The notes under the pieces: generated by a model
Told to the model about the DNA's origin: nothing
Seen by the model: only the letters and a program-made list of their open reading frames with translations
Databases searched by the model: none
Shown: one piece after another, positions 27,614-35,195 of the stretch
How the letters are laid out: the number at the start of each line of letters is the position of its first letter
Position numbering within the stretch: the first letter of the stretch is position 1
Program-made: the position numbers and the translations under genes
NCBI RefSeq assembly: GCF_002294725.1
Contig: NZ_NSFT01000026.1
Span: 1-45,904, forward strand
Source of the DNA: Mesorhizobium sp. WSM4313
GTDB lineage: Bacteria; Pseudomonadota; Alphaproteobacteria; Rhizobiales; Rhizobiaceae
Reading direction: 5' to 3'
DNA: 45,904 nt

Positions 27614-27667
27614 ATGAAAGACATTGACGTCGTGGTCATTGGCGCCGGTCCGGCGGGACTTGCCGCG
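27614..27667 (+). pseudogene. N-terminal scrap of an FAD/NAD(P)-dependent oxidoreductase
   Basis: The frame reads MKDIDVVVIGAGPAGLAAL, a textbook Rossmann GxGxxG dinucleotide-binding strand-turn-helix. It then loses similarity exactly where the palindrome at 27668 begins, and stops shortly after. No further oxidoreductase sequence is seen in the following 160 bases before the next gene. It is a broken gene start, too short to assign to a subfamily. Confidence 0.55.
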
Positions 27668-27756
27668 CTAAAAGCGCCTTGCGCCCGCTCACGCCCTTTT
27701 GACCGCAACCCCGAGAAATCATGGAACAATTCGTGAGCGGCCGAAAGGCGCTTTAG
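27668..27756. repeat. Palindromic insert next to the flavoprotein scrap
   Basis: CTAAAAGCGCCTT at 27668 is mirrored by AAAGGCGCTTTAG ending at 27756. Nested inside, CCGCTCACG is mirrored by CGTGAGCGG. The whole 89 bp can fold as one hairpin. It interrupts the oxidoreductase frame. No other copy is seen in this window. Confidence 0.75.
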
Positions 27757-27821
27757 CCGGAACGCATAAGCCTTGGTTTCGTTTCCGACCGCGAGGGAGC
27801 GTGGAAAAACGGAGTGAAAAC

Positions 27822-28427
27822 ATGAAACGCGTACTGTTTCCGGCGCTTGCCGGCGCGCTGTTCGCCATGTCGGGCACGGCCTTGGCCGACACTGCCGTCT
27901 CGGCGGTGGCCGATCTCAATGTGCGCGCCGGCCCCGGCCCGCAATATCCCGTGATTGGCGTGCTGGCCGCCGGCCAGTCGGCAACGCTCACCGGCTGCAT
28001 CGCGAACAGCAAATGGTGCACGATCGCCGAAGCGGGCGGCAATGGCTGGGTCTATTCCGACTATGTGACGGGCGATTTCGGCGGCAGCCGCGTCGTGCTG
28101 ACACGCCGGCCGGCCAATGCCGGCATCGCCGTCGTGTCGCCGCCGACCGATAACATCTATACCACGGACAGCTACACCGGCGCCATCGTTCCCGGCGACG
28201 ACGCCATCGAATCGATCGGCAGGCCGCCGGCCGAGGTCGGCACCTATGTCACCACGCACCGGGTCGATCCGGTCTATCTCGAGGGCGAGGTGGTGACCGG
28301 CGCCACGCTGCCCGACACGGTCGAGCTGCGCGAGATCCCCGATTACCGGTATCGCTATGTCTATGTGAACAACCAGCCGGCGCTGGTCGACCCCGGCACG
28401 CGGCGCATCGTCTATGTGATGCGCTGA
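27822..28427 (+). CDS. SH3 and DUF1236 domain-containing periplasmic protein
   Basis: A 201-residue protein with a signal peptide (about 1-22, ending ALA-DT). Residues about 28-75 form a bacterial SH3 domain (LNVRAGPGPQYPVIGVL ... NGWVYSDYV). The C-terminus (LPDTVELREIPDYRYRYVYV then PALVDPGTRRIVYV) matches DUF1236. The combination is common in rhizobia and probably wall-associated. It follows the palindromic insert by 65 bp. Confidence 0.85.
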   Translation: MKRVLFPALAGALFAMSGTALADTAVSAVADLNVRAGPGPQYPVIGVLAAGQSATLTGCIANSKWCTIAEAGGNGWVYSDYVTGDFGGSRVVLTRRPANAGIAVVSPPTDNIYTTDSYTGAIVPGDDAIESIGRPPAEVGTYVTTHRVDPVYLEGEVVTGATLPDTVELREIPDYRYRYVYVNNQPALVDPGTRRIVYVMR

Positions 28428-28531
28428 TCGGGCTTGATCGTCGTCAGACGAGCGGCCGCCGGCGATGGCGGCCGTTTCTTTTCCGTGCTGACGGCTCAGC
28501 CGGCTTGCCTGCGTTCAATGCACACGTTTGG

Positions 28532-28735
28532 GATTGGCCGAAGCGTCCGAACTTCGTCATCCAAGGGCGGAGCGGAAGCGAAGCGGACGCGTAGACCCGA
28601 GGATCCATTCCGTGACCCGGCCGAAGAGCGCAGCGGGGCAGAATTCTGCACTGTGGCAACGCTCGGAAGTAACGGAATGGATCCTCGGGTCTGCGCCGCG
28701 TCGCTTCGCTCCTTGCTCCGCCCGTGGATGACGAC
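28532..28735. repeat. Family A palindromic repeat, locus 4
   Basis: It begins GATTGGCCGAAGCGTCCGAAC, a leader shared with locus 5. The left arm follows (ATCCAAGGG...CCCGAGGAT), then a spacer bounded by CCGTGAC and GTAACGG, and the right arm (ATCCTCGGG...CCCGTGGAT). It occupies most of the 489-bp gap 28428-28916. The last 180 bases of that gap, before the CPBP gene, hold nothing I can identify. Confidence 0.9.
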
Positions 28736-28916
28736 GAGATGGGCGTTCCAGCTAATCTCCTACCGTCGTGATCGCGCGTTAGTGTTCCGTGGTACGAATT
28801 TGATGTTCGTGCCGCCCTCAACGCGATCCAGTCAGTCCCGGCTAAAGCAAGGTAATCGCGCGGTAACCACCGACCTCCTACACAATACAGCCGAAAGCCT
28901 TCGGCAGGGGAGCCGC

Positions 28917-29867
28917 GTGACGATCGAAAATGCCGCCTTCGAGCGCTATCGCCGCTCGCCGAACGAAAAGACCACTTTGCTGCGGCTGTTCTTCGGCACG
29001 GCAATCGTCATTGCCTTCTGGATGGCGGCGACGGCTGTCGTGCTGTTTGCCGGCACCTATGTCTACATCGTCTGGCGCCTGCCCGGCCCCTCGACCGGGC
29101 AGTACATGCAGGACTTCCTGGCATCGCCCGTCGGCATCCTCAGCGCGCTGAGCTCCTTTGCCGGCATCTGGATCGGCCTGTGGGTGGCGATGCGATTGGT
29201 GCATGGCGAGCCGCTGTCGGCTCTCTTTGGCGTTACCCGCCGCATCGCTGGCGGCGATTTTTTGAAGGGCCTGGTCGCGGTGCTGATCACCTCGCTGTTC
29301 TCCGAGGTGCTGCTCTATTGGCTGCAGCCGGAGATCGCGCGCGGACCGATCACCCTGTCGTCCTGGCTGCTTTTCCTGGCGCCGATCGCGCTGCTCGCCT
29401 TCCTGCAGACCTCGTCGGAGGAAGTGCTGTTTCGCGGCTATCTGCTGCGCGCCCTCGCTCGTCGCTTCAGGAGTCCTCTGGTCTGGGCGGTGCTGCCGGG
29501 CCTGCTGTTCACGTCGCTGCACTGGAATACGGCCTCGACGCTGGCCATCAATGCCAGTGTCTTCATCTCGATCGGCACATTCGCCCTGCTGCTCACGCTC
29601 CTGGTCTATGTCACCGGCAATCTCGGCGCCGGCTTCGGCGCCCATCTCGGCAACAACTTGACCGGCTTCCTGCTGATCTCGCACCAGGAGGCCTACAATT
29701 CCTTCGCGCTGCTCAATGCCAAGCCTCTCGAAGGCCCCGGCTGGACCAATCTGGACGCCGTTCTCATCGCCGCGATCGGCGTCGTCAGCACGCTTCTGAC
29801 GATGCTGCTGCTTTTGCACCGGCGCTCGCCGCTTAGAGTCGGGGCGACCCGGCAAAGTCCGCTATGA
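28917..29867 (+). CDS. CPBP family intramembrane metalloprotease
   Basis: A 316-residue protein with about eight hydrophobic helices. Abi/CPBP motifs are EEVLFR (168-173), FTSLHW (His202) and the C-terminal AHLGNN (His243). Relatives (Rce1-like) process prenylated proteins or bacteriocins inside the membrane; the substrate here is unknown. The start is GTG at 28917 with AGGGGAG upstream; the frame is open much further back but runs through repeat sequence. Confidence 0.88.
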   Translation: MTIENAAFERYRRSPNEKTTLLRLFFGTAIVIAFWMAATAVVLFAGTYVYIVWRLPGPSTGQYMQDFLASPVGILSALSSFAGIWIGLWVAMRLVHGEPLSALFGVTRRIAGGDFLKGLVAVLITSLFSEVLLYWLQPEIARGPITLSSWLLFLAPIALLAFLQTSSEEVLFRGYLLRALARRFRSPLVWAVLPGLLFTSLHWNTASTLAINASVFISIGTFALLLTLLVYVTGNLGAGFGAHLGNNLTGFLLISHQEAYNSFALLNAKPLEGPGWTNLDAVLIAAIGVVSTLLTMLLLLHRRSPLRVGATRQSPL

Positions 29868-29970
29868 CACACCCCAAATGGCGGCGTTTTGGCCGGGATT
29901 CCAGCATAGTTTCTTGACGCATGTCGTTGCCGCAAAACCGCTGCGCACTTTTGCGCGACATGCGTTGGCC

Positions 29971-29999
29971 TTGACTCAGCGGCCGATTTCCTGTCTAGA
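29971..29999 (+). promoter_or_regulatory. Candidate sigma-70-type promoter upstream of ffh
   Basis: TTGACT and TCTAGA are separated by 17 bp, a good match to the housekeeping consensus. It lies about 65-95 bp upstream of the leader hairpins at 30065-30130. It is the most promoter-like site in the 340-bp gap 29868-30207. Confidence 0.45.
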
Positions 30000-30064
30000 G
30001 CCGCTGAATTCCGCGACGAGTTTTCTTTCGCGAAAGCCGACCAGGACGCCGAAACCTCTTTGAG

Positions 30065-30130
30065 GCGGGTGCTGTAAAGAGATCCTGGAGGCCAACACCC
30101 GGCAGCGCGATGCGTCCCCGGGTGCTTTTT
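30065..30130 (+). promoter_or_regulatory. Terminator/antiterminator-like leader before ffh
   Basis: CACCCGG (30096-30102) and CCGGGTG (30118-30124) form a stem followed by CTTTTT, an intrinsic-terminator shape, 78 bp before ffh. An upstream CGGGTG (30066-30071) can instead pair with CACCCG (30096-30101), which would prevent the terminator. The two mutually exclusive pairings suggest attenuation. It could equally be the terminator of a short upstream transcript. No known riboswitch core was recognised. Confidence 0.45.
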
Positions 30131-30207
30131 GGCTTTGCGCTTTTGCTTGGCGACCCGGCGCGAACGCACTACCTCTCGGTCAACCCCACCGAGATCAAGG
30201 ACCGCAG

Positions 30208-31788
30208 ATGTTTGAATCCCTCCAGGAGCGTCTTGGCTCCATCCTGAACGGCCTGACCGGCCGCGGCGCGCTCTCCGAGGCGGATGTCTCGGCGGCTTTG
30301 CGCGAGGTGCGCCGTGCGCTGCTCGAGGCCGACGTCGCGCTGGAAGTGGTTCGCTCCTTCACCGACAAGGTGCGCGAGAAGGCGGTCGGCGCCGCCGTGC
30401 TGAAGTCGATCAAGCCCGGACAGATGGTCGTCAAGATCGTCCATGACGAGCTGGTCGAGATGCTCGGCGCCGAGGGCGTAGCCGTCGACCTCAACGCGCC
30501 GGCGCCCGTGGTCGTCATGATGGTCGGCCTGCAGGGTTCCGGCAAGACGACGACCTCGGCCAAGATCGCCAAGCGGCTGACCGAGCGGCAGAACAAGAAG
30601 GTCCTGATGGCCTCGCTCGACACGCGGCGGCCCGCCGCGCAGGAGCAGCTGCGCCAACTCGGCGAGCAGACCAAGGTCGCGACGCTGCCGATCATCGCCG
30701 GCCAGAGCCCGGTCGATATCGCCAAGCGCGCTGTGCAGGCCGCCAGGCTCGGCGGCCATGACGTCGTCATCCTCGACACCGCCGGCCGCACCCATATCGA
30801 CGAGCCGCTGATGGTCGAGATGGCCGACATCAAGAAGGTGTCGAGCCCGCACGAGATCCTGCTGGTCGCCGACTCGCTCACCGGCCAGGACGCCGTCAAT
30901 CTGGCGAAAAGCTTCGACGAGCGCGTCGGCATCACCGGCCTGGTGCTGACCCGCATGGACGGTGACGGCCGCGGCGGCGCGGCGCTGTCGATGCGCGCCG
31001 TCACCGGCAAGCCGATCAAGCTCATCGGCACCGGCGAAAAGATGGACGGGCTGGAGGAATTCCACCCCAAGCGCATCGCCGACCGCATCCTCGGCATGGG
31101 CGACATTGTCTCGCTCGTCGAGAAGGCCGCCGAAACCATCGACGCCGAGCAGGCGGCGGCGATGGCGAAAAAGATGCAGTCGGGCAAGTTCGACCTGAAC
31201 GATCTCGCCCAGCAGCTTCAGCAGATGTCGAAAATGGGCGGCATGGGCGGCATCATGGGCATGATGCCCGGCATGGGCAAGATGAAGGACCAGCTGGCCG
31301 CCGCCGGCCTCGACGACAAGATGTTCGGCCGCCAGCTCGCCATTATCTCCTCGATGACCAAGGCCGAGCGCGCCAACCCCGATATCCTCAAGCACTCGCG
31401 CAAGAAGCGCATCGCCGCCGGTTCCGGCACCGACGCGGCCGAGATCAACAAGCTCTTGAAGATGCATCGCGGCATGGCCGACATGATGAAGGCGATGGGC
31501 GGCAAGGGCAAAGGCGGCGGCCTCATGCGCGGCATGATGGGCGGCCTCGCCTCGAAAATGGGGCTGGGCGGCATGATGCCCGGCGGCGGCATGCCCGACC
31601 TATCAAACATGGATCCCAAGCAGCTCGAAGCCCTGCAGAAGCAGGCGCAGGCCGCCGGCCTCGGCAAGGGCCTCCCCGGCGGGCTTCCCGGTGGCGGCGG
31701 ACTGCCGGGCCTGCCTGGCGGCATGAAGCTTCCGGGTCTGCCGGGCCTGGGCGGCGGCGGGCTGCCCGGTTTGGGCAAGAAGAAGTGA
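30208..31788 (+). CDS. ffh: Signal recognition particle protein Ffh (SRP54)
   Basis: A 526-residue GTPase. The N domain is followed by the G domain with GLQGSGKTTTSAKIA, DTAGRTHIDEP and TRMDGDGRGGAALS. The Met-rich M domain carries GMGGIMGMMPGMGKMKDQL. It binds 4.5S RNA and signal sequences of nascent inner-membrane proteins. The C-terminus has a 60-residue Gly/Leu/Pro-rich tail ending in KKK, longer than in E. coli Ffh (453 residues). The start MFESLQERLGSILNGL is canonical. It heads a likely operon with chorismate mutase and rpsP. Confidence 0.97.
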   Translation: MFESLQERLGSILNGLTGRGALSEADVSAALREVRRALLEADVALEVVRSFTDKVREKAVGAAVLKSIKPGQMVVKIVHDELVEMLGAEGVAVDLNAPAPVVVMMVGLQGSGKTTTSAKIAKRLTERQNKKVLMASLDTRRPAAQEQLRQLGEQTKVATLPIIAGQSPVDIAKRAVQAARLGGHDVVILDTAGRTHIDEPLMVEMADIKKVSSPHEILLVADSLTGQDAVNLAKSFDERVGITGLVLTRMDGDGRGGAALSMRAVTGKPIKLIGTGEKMDGLEEFHPKRIADRILGMGDIVSLVEKAAETIDAEQAAAMAKKMQSGKFDLNDLAQQLQQMSKMGGMGGIMGMMPGMGKMKDQLAAAGLDDKMFGRQLAIISSMTKAERANPDILKHSRKKRIAAGSGTDAAEINKLLKMHRGMADMMKAMGGKGKGGGLMRGMMGGLASKMGLGGMMPGGGMPDLSNMDPKQLEALQKQAQAAGLGKGLPGGLPGGGGLPGLPGGMKLPGLPGLGGGGLPGLGKKK

Positions 31789-31813
31789 AGGGGCGATGAA
31801 CGAGGAGAAAGAC

Positions 31814-32122
31814 ATGGCCGATGCACGCGCCATCCTGGCCGGCTACCGCGCTTCGATCGACAATATCGACGCCGCCCTCATCCATATGCTGGCAGAACGC
31901 TTCCGCTGCACCAAGGCGGTCGGCGTTCTGAAGGCCGAGCATGGCCTGCCGCCCGCCGACCCCGCGCGCGAGCAGCAGCAGATCGCCCGTCTTCGCCAGC
32001 TGGCGAAGGATGCGCATCTCGACCCGGATTTCGCGGAGAAATTCCTCAACTTCGTCGTCCGCGAAGTGATCCGGCACCACGAACAGATCGCCGCTGCCAA
32101 CGGCGTGACGAAAACCGGCTGA
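31814..32122 (+). CDS. Chorismate mutase, AroQ class
   Basis: A 102-residue all-helical protein. Active-site-like residues follow the AroQ pattern: YRASIDNIDAALIHMLAERF with Arg, KAVGVLKAEHGLP (Lys), and a final helix FLNFVVREVIRHHEQIA. It converts chorismate to prephenate for Phe and Tyr. The ATG at 31814 has GAGGAG well placed; an earlier ATG at 31796 has its AAGGGG too close. It lies 25 bp after ffh and 50 bp before rpsP. Confidence 0.9.
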   Translation: MADARAILAGYRASIDNIDAALIHMLAERFRCTKAVGVLKAEHGLPPADPAREQQQIARLRQLAKDAHLDPDFAEKFLNFVVREVIRHHEQIAAANGVTKTG

Positions 32123-32172
32123 ACCCAGCCGAAAACTCATCAACGAAATCAGAGCTTTTAGGAGACAAAGAA

Positions 32173-32574
32173 ATGGCACTGAAGATCAGACTGGCCCGTG
32201 CGGGCTCGAAGAAGCGTCCTTACTACCACGTCGTTGTCGCCGACGCCCGTTCGCCGCGCGACGGCCGTTTCATCGAGTCGCTCGGCTCGTGGAACCCGCT
32301 GCTGCCGAAGGACGGCGAGCGCGTCAAGGTCGACGCCGACCGCGTCAAGCACTGGCTGTCGCATGGCGCCCAGCCGACCGACCGCGTGCTGCGCTTCCTC
32401 GACGAGGCCGGTATTGCCAAGCGCGAGGCCCGCTCGAACCCGAACAAGGCTCTGCCCGGCAAGAAGGCGCAGGAACGCGCTGCCTTGCTGAAGAAGGCCC
32501 AGGAAGACGCCGCTGCGGCGGCTGCGGCGGCGAGCGCCGCACCGGCCGAGGTTGAAGCGGCCAGCGCCGAGTAA
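32173..32574 (+). CDS. rpsP: 30S ribosomal protein S16
   Basis: A 133-residue protein. The first 80 residues (MALKIRLARAGSKKRPYYHV onward, with SPRDGRFIESLGSWNPL) are canonical S16. The extra C-terminal region is a Lys/Ala/Glu-rich extension typical of Rhizobiales. It assembles early in the 30S body. AGGAGAC lies before the ATG. An intrinsic terminator follows directly; the usual rimM-trmD-rplS partners do not. Confidence 0.97.
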   Translation: MALKIRLARAGSKKRPYYHVVVADARSPRDGRFIESLGSWNPLLPKDGERVKVDADRVKHWLSHGAQPTDRVLRFLDEAGIAKREARSNPNKALPGKKAQERAALLKKAQEDAAAAAAAASAAPAEVEAASAE

Positions 32575-32596
32575 TCACGGTTCTTCGTCGCTTATG

Positions 32597-32625
32597 AAAA
32601 CGGCGGGTATCGGCCCGCCGTTTTT
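32597..32625 (+). terminator. Intrinsic terminator of the ffh-rpsP operon
   Basis: CGGCGGG (32601-32607) and CCCGCCG (32614-32620) form a 7-bp stem flanked by AAAA and TTTTT. It lies 23 bp past the rpsP stop. Confidence 0.9.
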
Positions 32626-32651
32626 CTTTGTTCGATTTTCGGTCCGATACC

Positions 32652-32915
32652 TCAATAGCCGGACGGGCAGCGCGCCACATAGACACGCCCGTAACGGTCG
32701 CGATAGCGGCACTGGCCGGCTTCGCTGGCATGGCCGATCAGCGCGCCGGCCACTGCGCCGACCGCGCCGCCCACGACCGCGCCCTGCACAGGGTCGCCCG
32801 CCACTGCGGCACCGACCGCCGCACCGCCCAGGCCACCGATCGCAGCGCCCTTTTCCGTTTGCGAGCAGGCGCCAAGGGCCACCGTCAGCACCAGGATGGT
32901 AATTGCTTTCTTCAT
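32652..32915 (-). CDS. Glycine-zipper lipoprotein
   Basis: An 87-residue protein. The N-terminal signal ends in the lipobox LGAC, so it is probably a lipoprotein. The middle carries regular Gly/Ala spacing (GAAIGGLGGAAVGAAVAGD, then VQGAVVGGAVGAVAGALIG), the glycine-zipper pattern of envelope proteins such as SlyB or YMGG-like. The C-terminus CRYRDRYGRVYVARCPSGY is typical of rhizobial members. Function is structural or unknown. GAGAGGAA precedes the ATG. Confidence 0.85.
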   Translation of the reverse strand: MKKAITILVLTVALGACSQTEKGAAIGGLGGAAVGAAVAGDPVQGAVVGGAVGAVAGALIGHASEAGQCRYRDRYGRVYVARCPSGY

Positions 32916-33062
32916 TGCTGTTCCTCTCTCAAGCGCCGTCCTCGCCGCCATGCCCTAAACTCACAAACAGCTAAATTGATCCCGGCAATGATGAAGATTG
33001 GCCGGCTAGGCCCCGGCCGGATCTGCAGCACTGAACGCCAACTCGTTGAAACTTCATGGTTT

Positions 33063-33590
33063 TCAGCGCTCCGCGAGGCGCTTCAGATTGCCGAGCCCGG
33101 CCTCGAAATCCTTGCCGATCAGCGTGTCGAAATTCATGAACAGGCCCATCAGCTTGGCGATGAAGGGCCTTGCCCCGCGCATCGCCCAGGTGACGGTCGT
33201 GCCTTCGCCGGACGGCGAAAGCGTGAAGTCGACACTGTTGTTGGCCCTGAACGGCTTTTCGAAGTCGAGCTTGAGCGACACCAGCGATGACGGCACCGAA
33301 TTCGTGATCTCCATGCGGCCCTTGCCGGCCTTGGAGTTGCCTTCCCAGGCATAGGCCGCGCCCTTGCCGCTTTCGGCGCCGGACAGCGTGCGCCTCATGC
33401 CGGGGTCGAGTTTTTCGAAGGGCGACCATTCGGGCCAGCGCCGGAAATCGTTGATCAGCGGGAAGATCGTCTCGGCCGGCGCCTTGATGCTGGCCGAACG
33501 CGTGACGACGAAATCGTTCGGCCGGGTCGCGGCATAGGTCAGCACCGCGGCGACGATGACGACCAGGATGATGAGGATGGTGGCAAACAT
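33063..33590 (-). CDS. SRPBCC family protein (polyketide cyclase-like), membrane-anchored
   Basis: A 175-residue protein. Residues 1-22 form an N-terminal membrane helix. The START/SRPBCC fold begins at VVTRSASIKAPAETIFPLIN with FRRWPEWSPFEKLDPGM, the usual ligand-pocket segment. Family members bind hydrophobic ligands. It lies 13 bp downstream of the DoxX-like gene on the same strand, so the two are likely co-transcribed. Confidence 0.88.
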   Translation of the reverse strand: MFATILIILVVIVAAVLTYAATRPNDFVVTRSASIKAPAETIFPLINDFRRWPEWSPFEKLDPGMRRTLSGAESGKGAAYAWEGNSKAGKGRMEITNSVPSSLVSLKLDFEKPFRANNSVDFTLSPSGEGTTVTWAMRGARPFIAKLMGLFMNFDTLIGKDFEAGLGNLKRLAER

Positions 33591-33603
33591 TTCTTTTGCT
33601 CCT

Positions 33604-34014
33604 CTATCGCGAGAACGGGATCAGCGCGCGCACCCTTTGGTCGCGCAGGTAGAGCCCGCCCCACAGGATTATGCCGAGATAGACGCCGAACAAGGTGTGC
33701 GAGAACAGCGGGTTGCCGATCCGCACATGCGTCGAAATCGCGCCGCCCATATAGGCGGTGAGCAGGATGGCGCCGAACACCGAGGTGCGCGGGATGGCGT
33801 AGAGCGCAGTCGAGATCAGCCCGATAACCCCGAGCAGGCGCGCGACATTGGCGTCGGCCGGCCAGCCAAGCTGCACCATCGTTTGCGTGACGATGTCGAG
33901 CGGCGACAGCTTGATGACGCCATCGAAAATCATGAACAGGACGACGACGGCGCTAAGCACGCGCCCGGTCCACAAGGCGCCGTTCGAGACAGGCGCGGCG
34001 TCGGAAATGCTCAC
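33604..34014 (-). CDS. DoxX family membrane protein
   Basis: A 136-residue protein with about four hydrophobic helices. WTGRVLSAVVVLFMIFDGVI at the N-terminus and RLLGVIGLISTALYAIPRTS later are typical of DoxX-like proteins. I chose GTG at 34014 because GGAGG lies seven bases upstream; the frame extends to 34116 but those residues are not family-like. Function is unknown, often membrane-associated redox. It is likely in operon with the SRPBCC gene. Confidence 0.82.
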   Translation of the reverse strand: MSISDAAPVSNGALWTGRVLSAVVVLFMIFDGVIKLSPLDIVTQTMVQLGWPADANVARLLGVIGLISTALYAIPRTSVFGAILLTAYMGGAISTHVRIGNPLFSHTLFGVYLGIILWGGLYLRDQRVRALIPFSR

Positions 34015-34151
34015 GGATGTTCCCTCCTGTTGATTCAAGGGCTGGCTTTCTGCCAGCTTCGAACCAAGGACGGAGAACCACGCGGCGATCCTACGGGTCG
34101 CGTGCGCTTTTTTCAAAAGCGTGGTTCAGTGAATGGAACAGAGGAGGCAAG

Positions 34152-34580
34152 ATGACCGGCGAGACCGACCTGGGCAGGCTGTTGGCTTCGATGACGCCGC
34201 AACTGCTCGCCGGAACCTACGTCTTCGCTACGCTGGCGCCGGACGCGGCCATGCCGGATGGGCTCGATCCCGTCATGCAATTCCGCGAGCACGAAGGTTT
34301 GACCCTGATCGTCGCGGAAGACGCAGCGAAAGCAGCCGGCCTTGCCGGCACGTTCCGCAGCCGGATGATCACGCTCGACATCCACTCCTCGCTGGAAGCC
34401 GTCGGCTTCCTCGCCGCCATCACCACGCGGCTCGCGGCGGCAGGCATGGGCGTCAATCCGGTGTCGGCCTTCTATCACGACCATCTGTTCGTGCCGGCGG
34501 AGCGGGCGGAGGAAGCGCTGGCGATATTGCGCGGCCTGGCGGTGGAAAGCGGCAGCTTGGCTCAGCGACCGCGCACGTAA
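34152..34580 (+). CDS. ACT domain-containing protein
   Basis: A 142-residue protein. GTYVFATLAPD followed by EGLTLIVAEDAAKAAG forms the N-terminal half, and MITLDIHSSLEAVGFLAAIT with GMGVNPVSAFYHDHLFVPAE the C-terminal half. This is the two-part ACT fold of the DUF2241 type, likely to sense an amino acid. GAGGAGG precedes the ATG. Its last 19 bases overlap the end of the convergent GNAT gene. Confidence 0.82.
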   Translation: MTGETDLGRLLASMTPQLLAGTYVFATLAPDAAMPDGLDPVMQFREHEGLTLIVAEDAAKAAGLAGTFRSRMITLDIHSSLEAVGFLAAITTRLAAAGMGVNPVSAFYHDHLFVPAERAEEALAILRGLAVESGSLAQRPRT

Positions 34581-35020
34581 AGAATATCCGGCAGCCCTTC
34601 CTCATTGGTCGAGCCGTCGCCGAAGGCTTCGGCGCGAAAACCGTGGCGTTCGTAGAAGCGGCGCGCGCCGGTATTGGCCTGAAAGCAATAAAGCTTGATC
34701 AGAGACATGCCGCCGGTGGCTTGAGCAAGCAGCCGGGTGCCGATGCCTTGTCCAGTCCAGGCCGGATCAAGATAGAGCTGGTCGATCCATTCGCCGCCGA
34801 TGGCGATGAAGCCGACGATGCGGCCGCCAGCATCGGCGACCGTCACCTGCTGATTGGGCAGCAGGATGTCGCGGATGAAGAACAGGTCCTCCTCAGGCGT
34901 GTGCAGCAACGGCATCCAGCTGAGGGTATCGAGCGAGGCGCGCATCGTGATTGCGATGGCGGGGGCGTCGGAAGCGATGGCCGGACGCAGGAGGATATCT
35001 GAGGGTTCTGGACCGATCAT
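34562..35020 (-). CDS. GNAT family N-acetyltransferase
   Basis: A 152-residue protein. DQLYLDPAWTGQGIGTRLL is the acetyl-CoA-binding loop, and YCFQANTGARRFYERHGFRA is the C-terminal GNAT motif. The substrate is unknown. ATG at 35020 gives the normal family length; the open frame upstream runs back through family B repeat sequence and is not coding. It overlaps the ACT gene tail to tail. Confidence 0.85.
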   Translation of the reverse strand: MIGPEPSDILLRPAIASDAPAIAITMRASLDTLSWMPLLHTPEEDLFFIRDILLPNQQVTVADAGGRIVGFIAIGGEWIDQLYLDPAWTGQGIGTRLLAQATGGMSLIKLYCFQANTGARRFYERHGFRAEAFGDGSTNEEGLPDILYVRGR

Positions 35021-35040
35021 GAGGGCGTAGCGCGGTTCCC

Positions 35041-35184
35041 CTTCTCCCCTTGTGGGAGAAGGTGGATCGGCGCGACAGCGCCGAGACGGATGAGGGGTGT
35101 TCCAGCGGAGTGAGACGTCAGCGTTCCCTGGAACACCCCTCATCCGTCGCCTTCGGCGACACCTTCTCCCACAAGGGGAGAAGG
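35041..35184. repeat. Family B palindromic repeat, locus 2
   Basis: It starts CTTCTCCCCTTGTGGGAGAAG and ends with the mirrored hairpin through AGAAGG. Internal arms are GATGAGGGGTGTTCCAG and CTGGAACACCCCTCATC. It sits between the GNAT gene and a 101-bp tandem repeat in the 383-bp gap 35021-35403. Confidence 0.9.
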
Positions 35185-35195
35185 AAGAAGCGCCA

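Noticed and set aside
28434..28916. N-terminal extension of the CPBP protease to 477 residues
   Set aside because: The additional 161 codons cross the family A repeat. The GTG at 28917 has a good ribosome binding site and gives a normal family length.
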